NCBI GenBank assembly: GCA_028876395.1
Contig: JAGWRX010000087.1
Span: 1-55,193 of the forward strand
Direction of reading: 5' to 3'
Length of the DNA stretch: 55,193 bases
DNA from: Acidobacteriota bacterium
GTDB lineage: Bacteria; Acidobacteriota; Terriglobia; Terriglobales; Acidobacteriaceae
Below are positions 45,255 to 54,182 of the stretch, piece by piece (the first letter of the stretch is position 1; each line of letters starts with the position of its first letter). The notes beneath the pieces were generated by a model. The model saw only the letters and a program-made list of their open reading frames with translations, was not told where the DNA came from and ran no database searches. The position numbers and the translations under genes are program-made.

Positions 45255-46238
45255 ATGAATTTTTATTCAATACGGCACCTGACGCGCTTCCGCTACTCGC
45301 AGCCCATCAGCGAGAGCATTATGGAAACGCGCATGCACCCGCGCTCGGACTCCAGTCAGCACTGCCTCACGTATTCGCTCTCGGTGAGCCCCCGCTGCCG
45401 CGTCTTCACGTATCGTGATCATCTGGGCAACAACGTGCAGCACTTCGACATTCCTGGAGACCACACGCAGCTGGTCATCATTGCCGAATCCGTTGTGGAA
45501 CAGCAGGTGCTGCCCGACGTGCCCAGCTTTCTGGCGCCCGAAGCCTGGGGCGCGCTCGACGAATTGATTGATTCCGGCGACTACTGGGAGATGCTCCTGC
45601 CCAGCACCTTTGCCGCAAAGACTCCCGCGCTTACCCTGCTCGCCTCTCAACTGGATGTTGTCCGCCGCGACGACCCGCTGATGCTGGTGCACGAGCTGAA
45701 CCACAGGCTCTTTGAATATTTCGAGTACGTGCCGAAGTCCACGCGCGTTGACTCGCCCATCGATGAAGCCATCGTCAGCGGCAAGGGCGTCTGCCAGGAC
45801 TTTGCCCACACCATGATCGCCCTGCTGCGCCATGTGGGCATTCCGGCCCGCTATGTTTCCGGCTACCTGTATCGCGGCCTCGAAGACCACGACCGCTCCA
45901 CGCCGGACGCGACCCACGCGTGGGTCGATGTCCTGCTGCCGCATCTGGGCTGGGTGGGTTTTGACCCAACCAATAACCTGGTCGCCCATCACCGCCATAT
46001 TCGCACTGCCGTCGGGCGGGATTACGCCGACGTGCCGCCCACCCACGGCATCTTTCGTGGCAACACGGAAAGCGAGCTGTATGTGGCCGTGCAGGTGGAG
46101 GCCAGCGATCAGCCGCCGGCCTTGGACAAGAAGTTACCCATTCCCGACAACTGGTCCGTTCTGGTGGAGCACGCCCAGCAGGCGCCCGAACGCAGCCTAC
46201 CCGTCATCGATTTGCAGCAAATGCAACAGCAGCAATAA
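45255..46238 (+). CDS. Transglutaminase-like cysteine protease/amidase
   Basis: A 327-residue protein with an N-terminal beta domain (MNFYSIRHLTRFRYSQPISE, EVRMHPR-like METRMHPRSD) and the transglutaminase core. The triad is Cys in GKGVCQDFAHTMIALLR, His in DATHAWVDVLLP, and Asp in WVGFDPTNN. It is the third gene of the ATP-grasp/alpha-E operon, starting 12 bases after the alpha-E stop. No signal peptide, so action on a cytoplasmic peptide is likely: cleavage, amidation or cross-linking. The C-terminal tail is Gln-rich (QQMQQQQ). Confidence 0.93.
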   Translation: MNFYSIRHLTRFRYSQPISESIMETRMHPRSDSSQHCLTYSLSVSPRCRVFTYRDHLGNNVQHFDIPGDHTQLVIIAESVVEQQVLPDVPSFLAPEAWGALDELIDSGDYWEMLLPSTFAAKTPALTLLASQLDVVRRDDPLMLVHELNHRLFEYFEYVPKSTRVDSPIDEAIVSGKGVCQDFAHTMIALLRHVGIPARYVSGYLYRGLEDHDRSTPDATHAWVDVLLPHLGWVGFDPTNNLVAHHRHIRTAVGRDYADVPPTHGIFRGNTESELYVAVQVEASDQPPALDKKLPIPDNWSVLVEHAQQAPERSLPVIDLQQMQQQQ

Positions 46239-46549
46239 CTTCCGCCAGTTCAAAAATGAGCTTTCTGCACTGTTTTCTATTGACGAGGGCGGTTTTTTAT
46301 TGAATCTTTAGTGAATAGCGCTGAAGATGGAGGCACCCCCCCATTAACGACAGCCTTCGCTGACGACGTCTCTGAGCGAAGAACTAGCAGGCGGGACTCT
46401 CTGCCCATCGGCAAAATCAGCAGCCGTAAAGGCAGGCCCTGCCACTCTGGCACCCCGGGCGCTGAGCGGTCCGCAAGAAGGCCGCAAGGCATGAAAGTAC
46501 ACGAGCCGCAAGGCACCATAAGCACCGCAGTACCTTTGGAGGAACAGCC
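46239..46549 (+). other. Leader and promoter region of the Oar-like receptor gene
   Basis: These 311 bases lack a gene. TTGACG at 46280-46285 is a good -35 hexamer, but no clear -10 stands at 17 bases (AATCTTTA is nearest). Downstream are hairpins TTCGCT/AGCGAA (46356-46380) and GGCAG/CTGCC (46431-46443), and the phrase GCCGCAAGGCA occurs near 46481 with a similar one near 46506. A long structured 5' leader is possible; I could not match it to a named riboswitch. GGAGG at 46539-46543 serves the GTG start. Confidence 0.35.
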
Positions 46550-49500
46550 GTGAAACGATCTCTTGCGGGATGGATGCTTCTTTGTATCCTATCCACCGTT
46601 ACCCTCGCATTCGGCCAGACAGCTACCACGTCCCTTCGCGGAGTCATCAAGGATCCCAGCGGCGCCCTCGTTCCGGGGGCGACGGTTACCCTCGTGAACA
46701 ATGCCAACGGCAACACCTTGAGCACCACCTCAACCAGCTCTGGTTCCTATGTTTTTACGCAGATTTCTCCAGCCAAATACACCATCAAGGTTACATCCGC
46801 GGGTTTTGGCGAGCAGACCAAGACAGCCGAGCTGCTGGTCAACCAGCCGGCGTCGATCGACTTTACCCTGACCGTGCAAGCCAGTTCAGTCACCGTGGAC
46901 GTTTCCGCAACGGCGCAGACGCTGAACACGGCGGATGCCTCGATTGGCAACTCCGCCGACAATGAGCTGATTCAGGCGCTGCCCAGCGAAACGCGCAACG
47001 TGCCAGACCTGCTTTCGCTGCAGCCGGGCGTGCTGTACCTCGGCGAGCAGAATACCGCTGCCGACAGCCGCCAGGGCGCCGTCAACGGCGGCCGCTCCGA
47101 CCAGGGCAACGTGACGCTGGACGGCGTGGACAACAATGATCAGGTGAATGGCTACGCCTTTACGGGCGTGCTGCGCGCCACGCAGGACTCGGTGGAGGAA
47201 TTCCGCGTGACCACCGGCAACTCCAATGCAGACTCCGGCCGCTCTTCGGGCGCGCAGATCAGCATGGTCACCAAGTCGGGAACCAACAAATTCCACGGTT
47301 CCGCTTACGAATACCACCGTCCCACATTCACCGTCGCCAACAACTGGTTCAACAAGCAGGCCCAGTTTGACAGCGGCCTGCCGAATATTCCCGGCAAGCT
47401 GATCCGCAACATCTTCGGCGGCACGTTCGGCGGGCCGATCAAGAAGGACAAGCTCTTCTTCTTTGCCAACTATGAGGCCACCCGCAAGGCGGAGAACGCG
47501 CAGGTCACTCAGACCGTGCCTACGGCCGCCTACCGGACCGGCAACCTCCTCTATCCTGACGCCAACAACAATACGGTCACTCTGTCCTCCGCGCAGGTTG
47601 CCGGAATCGATGGGAACTGCCAGGTCTGCAACACCACTGCGTATCCGAGCGGCCCCGGCCCCAATCCCAACGCGCTCGGGTTTTTCTCGTCCATGCCGGC
47701 GGCCAACGGCCTGGTGCTGGGCGATGGCTACAACACAGGCTCGTACTCGTTCTCGTCTCCTGCTCCGCAGAGCCTGAACACCAGCATCGTCAAACTGGAC
47801 TTTGTGCCCTCGGACAAGCATCGGATTTTTGTTCGCGGCAACCTGCAGAAGGATACAACTGCCGGCGTGGAGCAGTTCCCTGGGCAGCCCCCGTCCACCG
47901 CCCTGGTGGACAACAGCAAGGGCTTTACCGTGGGCGATACCTGGACCATCTCGCCGACCATCGTCAACGATATTCGCTACGGATATGTCCGGCAGGGCTT
48001 CGGATTAAGCGGCGTCGGCAAGGGCGACTATGTGGACTTCCGCTTTATTTCCACGCCCACGGCTGAAACCCGCTCGACGATTACCAGCGTTCCCGTCAAT
48101 AACGTCGTGGACAACCTGAGCTGGAGCAAGGGCAAGCACAACTTCCAGTTCGGCGGCAACTGGCGTCTGATTCACCAGAACCACTCATCCGACGCCATCT
48201 CCTACAACGGCGCCAGCACCAACCCATATTGGCTGGGTGGCAGCATTCCGCAGCCTGACGCTACCATTGGGGCGCCTTCGGTGAATGGTGGCTTTGGGAA
48301 TTCCTACCAGGTTGCTCTTGCCAACCTGCTGGGCACCGTGCCCTCGCTCACCAACAACTTCAACTACAAGATCGACAGCGCCACCAGCGGCACGTTGCTG
48401 GCCGACGGCGCATTCATCGACCGGCACTTCAAGGCCAACGAGTTCGAGTGGTACGTGCAGGATGCCTGGCGCATGCTGCCCAACCTCACGGTCACCTTTG
48501 GCGTCCGCCATACCATTCTGCAGACCCCGTATGAAACCAGCGGGCAGCAGGTGGCTCCCACCATCGATACGCACGCATGGTATCTGAAGAGAGAGTCCGC
48601 CGCGCAGGCCGGCCAGGTCTATGAAGATGACCTGCAGTTTGCGCCAACCGGACCCTATTACGGCAAGCCGGGGTACTGGGCGAAATCGAAGAACAACTTC
48701 GCTCCCCGACTGGCCATCGCGTACTCGCCGGACAACAAGACCTCCATTCGTCTTGGCGCCGGCATCTACTATGACCACTACGGCGAAGCGCTGGTCAGCA
48801 CCTTCGACCAGAACGGCTCCTTCGGCATGAGCTCTTCCGTCACCAACCCTGCCGGACTCTACTCGATGGAGGGGTCCTCGACGCATCCCGGCTCTCCACG
48901 GTTTATGGGCAGAAACGTACTGCCGCCTATCAACAACGGCGCGTCTCCTACCACGCAGACATTCCCGTACTACGCGCCGCAGGGCAACTTCGCCATCACC
49001 TGGGGTCTCGACAATAAGATCAAGACTCCGTACTCTGAGACGTTCGATTTCTCAGTCCAGCGCGAATTGCCCGGCGGCTTCACACTTGAGACCGCTTACG
49101 TGGGACGCCTGGGCAGGCACCTGCTGCAGCAGCTCGACCTCGCCGAGCCAGTCGACTACGTCGATCCACAGGGCGCTGGCGACTACTATACGGCCGGCAC
49201 TCAACTGTCCAAGACAGTCGATCAAAATGGAGGCGTGGGCGGGCTGACCTATGACGTGAATGGCAATCCCACCGGATCGTTAGTCAACGTTGCGCCGATC
49301 CAGTATTTCGAGAACCTCTTCCCCTTCATGGCCAATCTGGACTACACGGGCCAAAGCGCAACGCAGGCCATCTATGACAATGAGTGGGCTCCCTATCGCG
49401 GATACCTTGGCGCCACCACCGCGTTGTCTGATATTGATTTCTTCTGCGCCTACTATTACCCGTGCCCTGCCAACTATCAGTCCAAGTTCTGGCAGGACCA

Positions 49501-50329
49501 GTTCTCCTCGCTGTATGCACTGTCCAGCATCGGCACCAGCTACTACAATGCCGGGCAGATCATTCTGCGCCATCCCATGAGCCGGGGCCTGCAGATGGAC
49601 TTCAGCTATACGCTGTCCAAGTCCATTGACATGGGCTCTGACTCGGAGCGCAGCAATGAGTTCGGCTCATCCGGCAACGGCACGGGTGCGTTCAGCGAAA
49701 TTCTGAACACCTGGAAGCCTCAACTGAACCGCGCGCCGTCGGACTTCGACACGCGCCACCTGATAACCGCCGACTACGTCTATCAGCTGCCTGTCGGGCG
49801 CGGAAAGACGGTTCTCAGCGGCGCCAACAAATTCCTTGATGGCTTCATCGGCGGCTGGCAGTTAACCGGCACTGCGCGCTGGTCGAGCGGCCTGCCCTTC
49901 TCGCTGTACGAGCCGGGCTGGTCCACTGACTGGCAGATTGAAAGCTATGGCGTGGTCACCGGCAAGGTGAAGATGCGCCGCCACTTCGACCAGAACGGCG
50001 CTCCGCAGTTCTTTGACGATCCGAACGGCATCAACAACGGCGTCGCCACGGGCGGCCCGATTCGCCTGCCGTATCCCGGCGAAGCAGGCCAACGCAACAA
50101 CTTCCGCGGTGATGGCTATTTCGACCTGAGCCCCGGACTGGACAAGACCTGGAAGATCCGCGAGTATGGCGCGCTGAAGTTCGCGTGGGAGGTATACAAC
50201 GCGACCAACACCGTGCGTTTCGACCCGGCCTCCATCGGCGCACAACTGACCGGCGGCAACCTCGGCGTGGCCGGCGCACTGCTGACACAGCCGCGCCGCA
50301 TGCAGTTCAGCCTGCGTTATGACTTTTAG
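46550..50329 (+). CDS. Oar-like TonB-dependent outer-membrane receptor
   Basis: A 1,259-residue outer-membrane protein. A signal peptide (about residues 1-23) precedes a carboxypeptidase-regulatory-like Ig fold, TSLRGVIKDPSGALVPGATV to about residue 110. The plug region holds LQPGVLYLGEQ, VNGGRSDQGNVTLDGVDNND and QISMVTKSGTNKFHGSAYEY. The rest is a large barrel with aromatic-rich strands, ending MQFSLRYDF. This architecture is greatly expanded in Acidobacteria and is thought to take up oligosaccharides or peptides; substrate unknown. GTG at 46550 has GGAGG seven bases upstream. The terminator at 50354-50392 follows. Confidence 0.93.
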   Translation: MKRSLAGWMLLCILSTVTLAFGQTATTSLRGVIKDPSGALVPGATVTLVNNANGNTLSTTSTSSGSYVFTQISPAKYTIKVTSAGFGEQTKTAELLVNQPASIDFTLTVQASSVTVDVSATAQTLNTADASIGNSADNELIQALPSETRNVPDLLSLQPGVLYLGEQNTAADSRQGAVNGGRSDQGNVTLDGVDNNDQVNGYAFTGVLRATQDSVEEFRVTTGNSNADSGRSSGAQISMVTKSGTNKFHGSAYEYHRPTFTVANNWFNKQAQFDSGLPNIPGKLIRNIFGGTFGGPIKKDKLFFFANYEATRKAENAQVTQTVPTAAYRTGNLLYPDANNNTVTLSSAQVAGIDGNCQVCNTTAYPSGPGPNPNALGFFSSMPAANGLVLGDGYNTGSYSFSSPAPQSLNTSIVKLDFVPSDKHRIFVRGNLQKDTTAGVEQFPGQPPSTALVDNSKGFTVGDTWTISPTIVNDIRYGYVRQGFGLSGVGKGDYVDFRFISTPTAETRSTITSVPVNNVVDNLSWSKGKHNFQFGGNWRLIHQNHSSDAISYNGASTNPYWLGGSIPQPDATIGAPSVNGGFGNSYQVALANLLGTVPSLTNNFNYKIDSATSGTLLADGAFIDRHFKANEFEWYVQDAWRMLPNLTVTFGVRHTILQTPYETSGQQVAPTIDTHAWYLKRESAAQAGQVYEDDLQFAPTGPYYGKPGYWAKSKNNFAPRLAIAYSPDNKTSIRLGAGIYYDHYGEALVSTFDQNGSFGMSSSVTNPAGLYSMEGSSTHPGSPRFMGRNVLPPINNGASPTTQTFPYYAPQGNFAITWGLDNKIKTPYSETFDFSVQRELPGGFTLETAYVGRLGRHLLQQLDLAEPVDYVDPQGAGDYYTAGTQLSKTVDQNGGVGGLTYDVNGNPTGSLVNVAPIQYFENLFPFMANLDYTGQSATQAIYDNEWAPYRGYLGATTALSDIDFFCAYYYPCPANYQSKFWQDQFSSLYALSSIGTSYYNAGQIILRHPMSRGLQMDFSYTLSKSIDMGSDSERSNEFGSSGNGTGAFSEILNTWKPQLNRAPSDFDTRHLITADYVYQLPVGRGKTVLSGANKFLDGFIGGWQLTGTARWSSGLPFSLYEPGWSTDWQIESYGVVTGKVKMRRHFDQNGAPQFFDDPNGINNGVATGGPIRLPYPGEAGQRNNFRGDGYFDLSPGLDKTWKIREYGALKFAWEVYNATNTVRFDPASIGAQLTGGNLGVAGALLTQPRRMQFSLRYDF

Positions 50330-50353
50330 GCTGACAGCAACCGCATAACCCAT

Positions 50354-50392
50354 GCGCCGGTGAAGCTTACGCTTCACCGGCGCTTTACTTTT
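50354..50392 (+). terminator. Intrinsic terminator after the Oar-like receptor
   Basis: A perfect 13-bp stem, GCGCCGGTGAAGC at 50354-50366 and its complement at 50371-50383, with loop TTAC, followed by TTTACTTTT. It begins 25 bases after the receptor stop. Confidence 0.9.
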
Positions 50393-50499
50393 GCCTGAGA
50401 TTCAGCCTGCCTCATTCAGCCACAATGGATTCGTATTTGCCCGCAATCCATGAACGCACCCTTGCAGGGATGCAGGGATGCGGGCGGAAGCTGAGAAGC

Positions 50500-52083
50500 T
50501 CAGCCCGCTTTGCGCGCCTGCGCCGCAATTCTGCGCAGCTCGGGCAGCACCCGGCCCAGCGCAGCCGGAGCCGCATTGCGCGTGCCCAGCGCGAAGTAAA
50601 GGTCGCGATAGAGCGGGTAGAGCTGCTCGTAGACGGCGGCGGCCTGCGGGTCCGGCTGCACCGTGCGCAGCGGCAGACAGACCGCGGCCTGCGCCTCTTC
50701 GATGGTCTTGTACGCACCGGCCGCAAGCAGCGCCATGATGCCCGAGCCAAGGCTCGTGGGAACACCCGCGGGCACCAGCACCGGCTTGTTCAGCACGTTG
50801 GCATACACCCGGTTGAGCACTTCGCTCTTTTGCGGAATGCCGCCCGCGTTGATGACGCGATCCACGCGCACGCCGTGCTCGGCCATGCGCTCCAGAATGA
50901 TGCGCGTATGGAAGGCGGTGCCTTCAATCGCCGCAAACAGTTCGTCCTGCGCCGTATGCACCATGTTCCAGCCCAGCGTTACGCCGCCCAGTTCGGGATT
51001 CACCAGCACGGTGCGGTCACCGTTGTCCCAGCTCAGGCGCAGCAGGCCGGTCTGCCCTGCCTTGTAGGCGTCCAGCCCCTCTGACAGCGCGGCCACGGTC
51101 GTCTGCGCGCGGCGAGCCACGGCTTCAAAAATATCGCCTGTGGCGGAAAGCCCTGCCTCGATGCCCGTATACGCGGGATGCACGCTGCCCGGCACCACGC
51201 CGCACACGCCAGGAACCAGTTGCGCTTCGCTGGCCATGGCGATGATGCAGGTGGAAGTGCCCACCACGTTCACCACGTCGCCCTCGCGGCAATTCGAGCC
51301 GAGCGCGTCCCAGTGCGCGTCAAACGCGCCCACCGGAATGGGAATGCCCGCGCGCAGGCCGAGCTTCTCCGCCCACTCCGCCGAAAGATGCCCGGCCAGG
51401 TGGTCGCTGGTCAGGTACTCGCCGCCCATCTTGGCGCGCACCCCGGCAAACAGCGGGTCCACGGCCACCAGGAACTCCTCCGGCGGCAGCCCATCCCACT
51501 TGGGATTCCACATCCACTTGTGGCCCATGGCGCAGACACTGCGCTTGAGACCGGCCACGGTTTTTACGCCGCACAGCGTGGCCGCCACCATGTCGCAATG
51601 CTCCAGCGCGGTCACAAACTTCGCGCGCTTCTCCGGGTTGTGGCGGAGCCAGTGCAGCAGCTTGGCGAAGCCCCACTCATGCGAGTAGACGCCGCCGCAC
51701 CACTCAATCGCCTCCAGGCCCATGGCATGGGCCTTCGTGGTAATCTCCTCGGCCTCAGAGTGGGCGCGGTGATCGCACCACAGATAGTAGTCGTCCAGCG
51801 GCTCCAGGCCCTCGCCGACAGGGATGACGCTGGAGCCGGTTGTATCGAGCGCGATGGCTGCAACGTCGTTACCGCTTACGCCGGTGGTGCGCAGCGCCTC
51901 GCGGGTTGCCGCGGCCAGCGCCGCCATCTGGTCGGCATGAGACTGGGTAGCAAAATCCGGATCGTCCCGGCGGCGATTCAGCGGATACGGCGCCGACGCG
52001 GTGCCGATGGGGCCCTTTTTGCTGTCCACCAGTGTGACGCGCACGCTCAGCGTGCCGAAATCGACCCCGGCCACGATCGTCAT
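50500..52083 (-). CDS. araB: L-ribulokinase
   Basis: A 527-residue FGGY-family kinase that phosphorylates L-ribulose in L-arabinose use. Motifs: phosphate-binding VAGVDFGTLSVRVTLVD, LDTTGSSVIPV, YLWCDHRAHSEAEEIT, GAFDAHWDALGSNCREGDVV, NVVGTSTCIIAM, and the FGGY signature VINAGGIPQKSEVLNRVYANV. ATG at 52081-52083 has GGAGG within a LacI-type operator just upstream. No araA, araD or arabinose transporter is next to it: motB lies upstream and the receptor converges downstream, so the gene is isolated from the usual operon. Confidence in the family is high. Confidence 0.95.
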   Translation of the reverse strand: MTIVAGVDFGTLSVRVTLVDSKKGPIGTASAPYPLNRRRDDPDFATQSHADQMAALAAATREALRTTGVSGNDVAAIALDTTGSSVIPVGEGLEPLDDYYLWCDHRAHSEAEEITTKAHAMGLEAIEWCGGVYSHEWGFAKLLHWLRHNPEKRAKFVTALEHCDMVAATLCGVKTVAGLKRSVCAMGHKWMWNPKWDGLPPEEFLVAVDPLFAGVRAKMGGEYLTSDHLAGHLSAEWAEKLGLRAGIPIPVGAFDAHWDALGSNCREGDVVNVVGTSTCIIAMASEAQLVPGVCGVVPGSVHPAYTGIEAGLSATGDIFEAVARRAQTTVAALSEGLDAYKAGQTGLLRLSWDNGDRTVLVNPELGGVTLGWNMVHTAQDELFAAIEGTAFHTRIILERMAEHGVRVDRVINAGGIPQKSEVLNRVYANVLNKPVLVPAGVPTSLGSGIMALLAAGAYKTIEEAQAAVCLPLRTVQPDPQAAAVYEQLYPLYRDLYFALGTRNAAPAALGRVLPELRRIAAQARKAG

Positions 52084-52097
52084 CAGAAGATCCTCCA

Positions 52098-52109
52098 GTA
52101 AACGCTTAC
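52098..52109. promoter_or_regulatory. LacI-type operator in the araB leader
   Basis: GTAAACGCTTAC is a 12-bp inverted repeat around a central CG with one mismatch, the hallmark of LacI/GalR-family operators. It lies downstream of the proposed araB -10 and next to the GGAGG ribosome site, so a bound repressor would block initiation or elongation. Which LacI protein binds is unknown; the one at 36084 is a candidate. Confidence 0.6.
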
Positions 52110-52124
52110 CCGTTTGCAATCAAG

Positions 52125-52153
52125 ACTACACCATCCCCGCATGACCATGGCAA
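52125..52153 (-). promoter_or_regulatory. Candidate araB promoter
   Basis: On the reverse strand TTGCCA (52153-52148) and TGTAGT (52130-52125) are separated by exactly 17 bases, and lie in the 104-base gap between the motB stop and the araB start. The LacI-type operator is just downstream. Confidence 0.5.
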
Positions 52154-52187
52154 GTCCTTCTTCAATTCACCGGGATTCAGCCGCCAG

Positions 52188-53030
52188 TCAGCGCGCTCCA
52201 CCTGCCGGAGCATGGCCCGCCCGTGCGGCGCCTGGCGATGGAAGGTTTACCTGTGCCGGCGGACCATTCGCAGCCTTCGCGCCACGCAGCGGTGGCAACG
52301 CGCCCTCCTGATTCTTGACCAGAATGGAGATGCGCCGGTTCGACGGGTCGTAGGGGTTGCTCTTTACCCGCAGAAGCTGGTCGGCATAGCCGCGCACCTG
52401 CGTTACCTGGTCTGCGCGCACGCCGTCCCGCTGCATCAGCCGCCGGGCGGCGTTGGCCCGGTCAGCCGAGAGCTCCCAGTTGCTGTAATCGGCGTCATTG
52501 GAGTACTGTGTGGCGTCGGTGTGGCCCTCAATCAGCAGGTGATTGGGCAGCGTTTTCAGCTCCTCGGCCAGTAGCGCCAGCAGTTCCTGCCCCCGGTCGC
52601 TCAGCCGCGCGCTGCCGCTCTGGTAGAAAGTCCCGTTCTTGTCTTCGAGCAATTCGATGCGCAGCCCTTCCGGCGTAATCGTGATCTCAATCTGCTTTGA
52701 GAGCGCTTCCAGGTCTTTCCGCGCCTTGATTTCCTGCTCCAGCTTTTCTTTCAGCTTCCGCAGATTGTCGTTGGCGGCGGTCGTCACGGTTTCGCCGTTT
52801 CCGGTCATTGTCGTACCCACCAGGCTGGCCGTTCCGCTGGGGTCGTTGAAGTATCCGGCCACGGCGTTCCTCACCTTCTCGCTGGAGTTCATCAGCCACA
52901 GCACAATGAACAGCGACATCATCGCGGTGACAAAGTCGGCATACGCCACCTTCCACGCTCCGCTGTGGTGTCCGCTGTGGCGGCTCTTCTTCCTGACGAC
53001 AATCACCGGCTGAACCCTGCTCGGCGTCAT
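52188..53030 (-). CDS. motB: Flagellar motor stator protein MotB
   Basis: A 280-residue stator subunit that with MotA makes the proton channel driving the flagellum. After a basic N-terminus, the single membrane helix WKVAYADFVTAMMSLFIVLW carries the proton-carrying Asp. A linker with a short coiled coil (LRKLKEKLEQEIKARKDLE) leads to the OmpA-like peptidoglycan-binding domain, IEGHTDATQYS and NWELSADRANAARR. The last 35 residues are Pro/Ala-rich. It follows motA by 34 bases. No other flagellar gene is in the window. Confidence 0.95.
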   Translation of the reverse strand: MTPSRVQPVIVVRKKSRHSGHHSGAWKVAYADFVTAMMSLFIVLWLMNSSEKVRNAVAGYFNDPSGTASLVGTTMTGNGETVTTAANDNLRKLKEKLEQEIKARKDLEALSKQIEITITPEGLRIELLEDKNGTFYQSGSARLSDRGQELLALLAEELKTLPNHLLIEGHTDATQYSNDADYSNWELSADRANAARRLMQRDGVRADQVTQVRGYADQLLRVKSNPYDPSNRRISILVKNQEGALPPLRGAKAANGPPAQVNLPSPGAARAGHAPAGGAR

Positions 53031-53064
53031 GATGCAGCACTCCTTCCCGCAGAGCCATCAGCCC

Positions 53065-53946
53065 TCAGGCAGCCGCGGCGGTCTCCCCCGCCTGCGCGTG
53101 GTTTTTGCAAAATTTTTCCATCTCGTCAAAGCTGGGCCGCACGTGCGCGGGAATCGCGCGCCGCCCCATCTCGATGGCGATCATGGGAGCGGAACCCTTG
53201 AGAAACGACAAGAGCAGAACGCGCAGCACGTGGAGATAACTGTTCTGCTCATCGGCGCTCTTGCTCATGTTCGAGCTGAGCGGACCGGCCACGCCGTAGC
53301 ACAGCAGGATGCCCAGGAATGTGCCCACCAGCGCTGCCGCCACCTTGTGGCCAATCTCCTCCGGCGGCCCGCCCAGTGCGCCCATGGTGATTACCACGCC
53401 CAGCACCGCGGCCACAATGCCCAGGCCCGGCAGCGCATCCGCTACCGTGGACAGGGCGTGAACGGGTTGCGTCGCGTCGTGGTGATGCACCTCCATGTCC
53501 AGTTCCATCATCTGGTCCATTTCAAACGGTTCCACGCCCCCGGTGATGGCCGTGCGCAGCGTGTCGCACACAAAGTCCCGCGCATGATGATTGTTGAGAA
53601 AGTCGGGATTGCTCTTGAAGATGGCGCTCTCGGCCGGCTTCTCTACATCCATCTCCACGCTCAGCAGTCCCTCTTTGCGCACCTTGTTCAGGAACTGGTA
53701 CATCATCCTTAGCGTGCCCAGGTAGCGCTTCTTGTTGAACTTCGACCCGCCGACAACATCCCTGAGCCCGGCTGCGATGGCCTTCAAAATATGCGCGGGA
53801 TTGGCCGCCAGCAGCGTGCCCGTCGCCGCGCCCGCAATGATAAGCAGCTCGGCCGGCTGAATGAGCACCGCAAGATGGCCCTTCTCCATCAGGAAGCCGC
53901 CGATGACTGCCGCGAAGACCAGCAGAATGCCCAGGACTGCGATCAT
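53065..53946 (-). CDS. motA: Flagellar motor stator protein MotA
   Basis: A 293-residue inner-membrane stator subunit with four helices: two at the N-terminus (AVLGILLVFAAVIGGFL and AELLIIAGAATGTLL), a cytoplasmic loop with the torque-generating charged residues (RDVVGGSKFNKKRY, KPAESAIFKSNPDF), and two at the C-terminus (ADALPGLGIVAAVLGVVITM and GTFLGILLCYGVAGPL). ATG 53946 has GGGAG at good spacing. The gene precedes motB, the usual order. Tandem 12-bp repeats lie 78-125 bases upstream of its start. Confidence 0.95.
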   Translation of the reverse strand: MIAVLGILLVFAAVIGGFLMEKGHLAVLIQPAELLIIAGAATGTLLAANPAHILKAIAAGLRDVVGGSKFNKKRYLGTLRMMYQFLNKVRKEGLLSVEMDVEKPAESAIFKSNPDFLNNHHARDFVCDTLRTAITGGVEPFEMDQMMELDMEVHHHDATQPVHALSTVADALPGLGIVAAVLGVVITMGALGGPPEEIGHKVAAALVGTFLGILLCYGVAGPLSSNMSKSADEQNSYLHVLRVLLLSFLKGSAPMIAIEMGRRAIPAHVRPSFDEMEKFCKNHAQAGETAAAA

Positions 53947-54023
53947 GACAGTCTCCCCCGCGCCATCGTGATGGAATTGCGGCAAGAGCGCCGGCTCCCT
54001 GTCGCAGCTTCCATCTGCTCTGT

Positions 54024-54071
54024 GCAATCGCTCATGCAATTGCGGACGCAATTGCCCATGCAAGCGCGCAT
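54024..54071. repeat. Four tandem imperfect 12-bp repeats upstream of motA
   Basis: Successive units are GCAATCGCTCAT, GCAATTGCGGAC, GCAATTGCCCAT and GCAAGCGCGCAT, all starting GCAA and in perfect 12-base register. They lie in the 236-base gap between the histidine kinase stop and the motA start. The two central units carry the palindrome GCAATTGC. They could be repeated binding sites for a regulator or a remnant of a slippage tract. Confidence 0.6.
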
Positions 54072-54182
54072 TCACACTCCCTCACCTGCTTCATCGGCAG
54101 GGGACGCGCCAACTTCACAGGCGAGGAGCGGCAATGTTCTGGAATGTAGAGCGGAAGGGGAGCCGGCCGGCAGGGAAGAGAT

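Noticed and set aside
46380-46500. Cyclic-di-GMP-type riboswitch before the Oar-like receptor
   Set aside because: GGCAAAA and GCCGCAAGGC fragments look suggestive, but the required conserved joining segments and receptor loop are not present in order.
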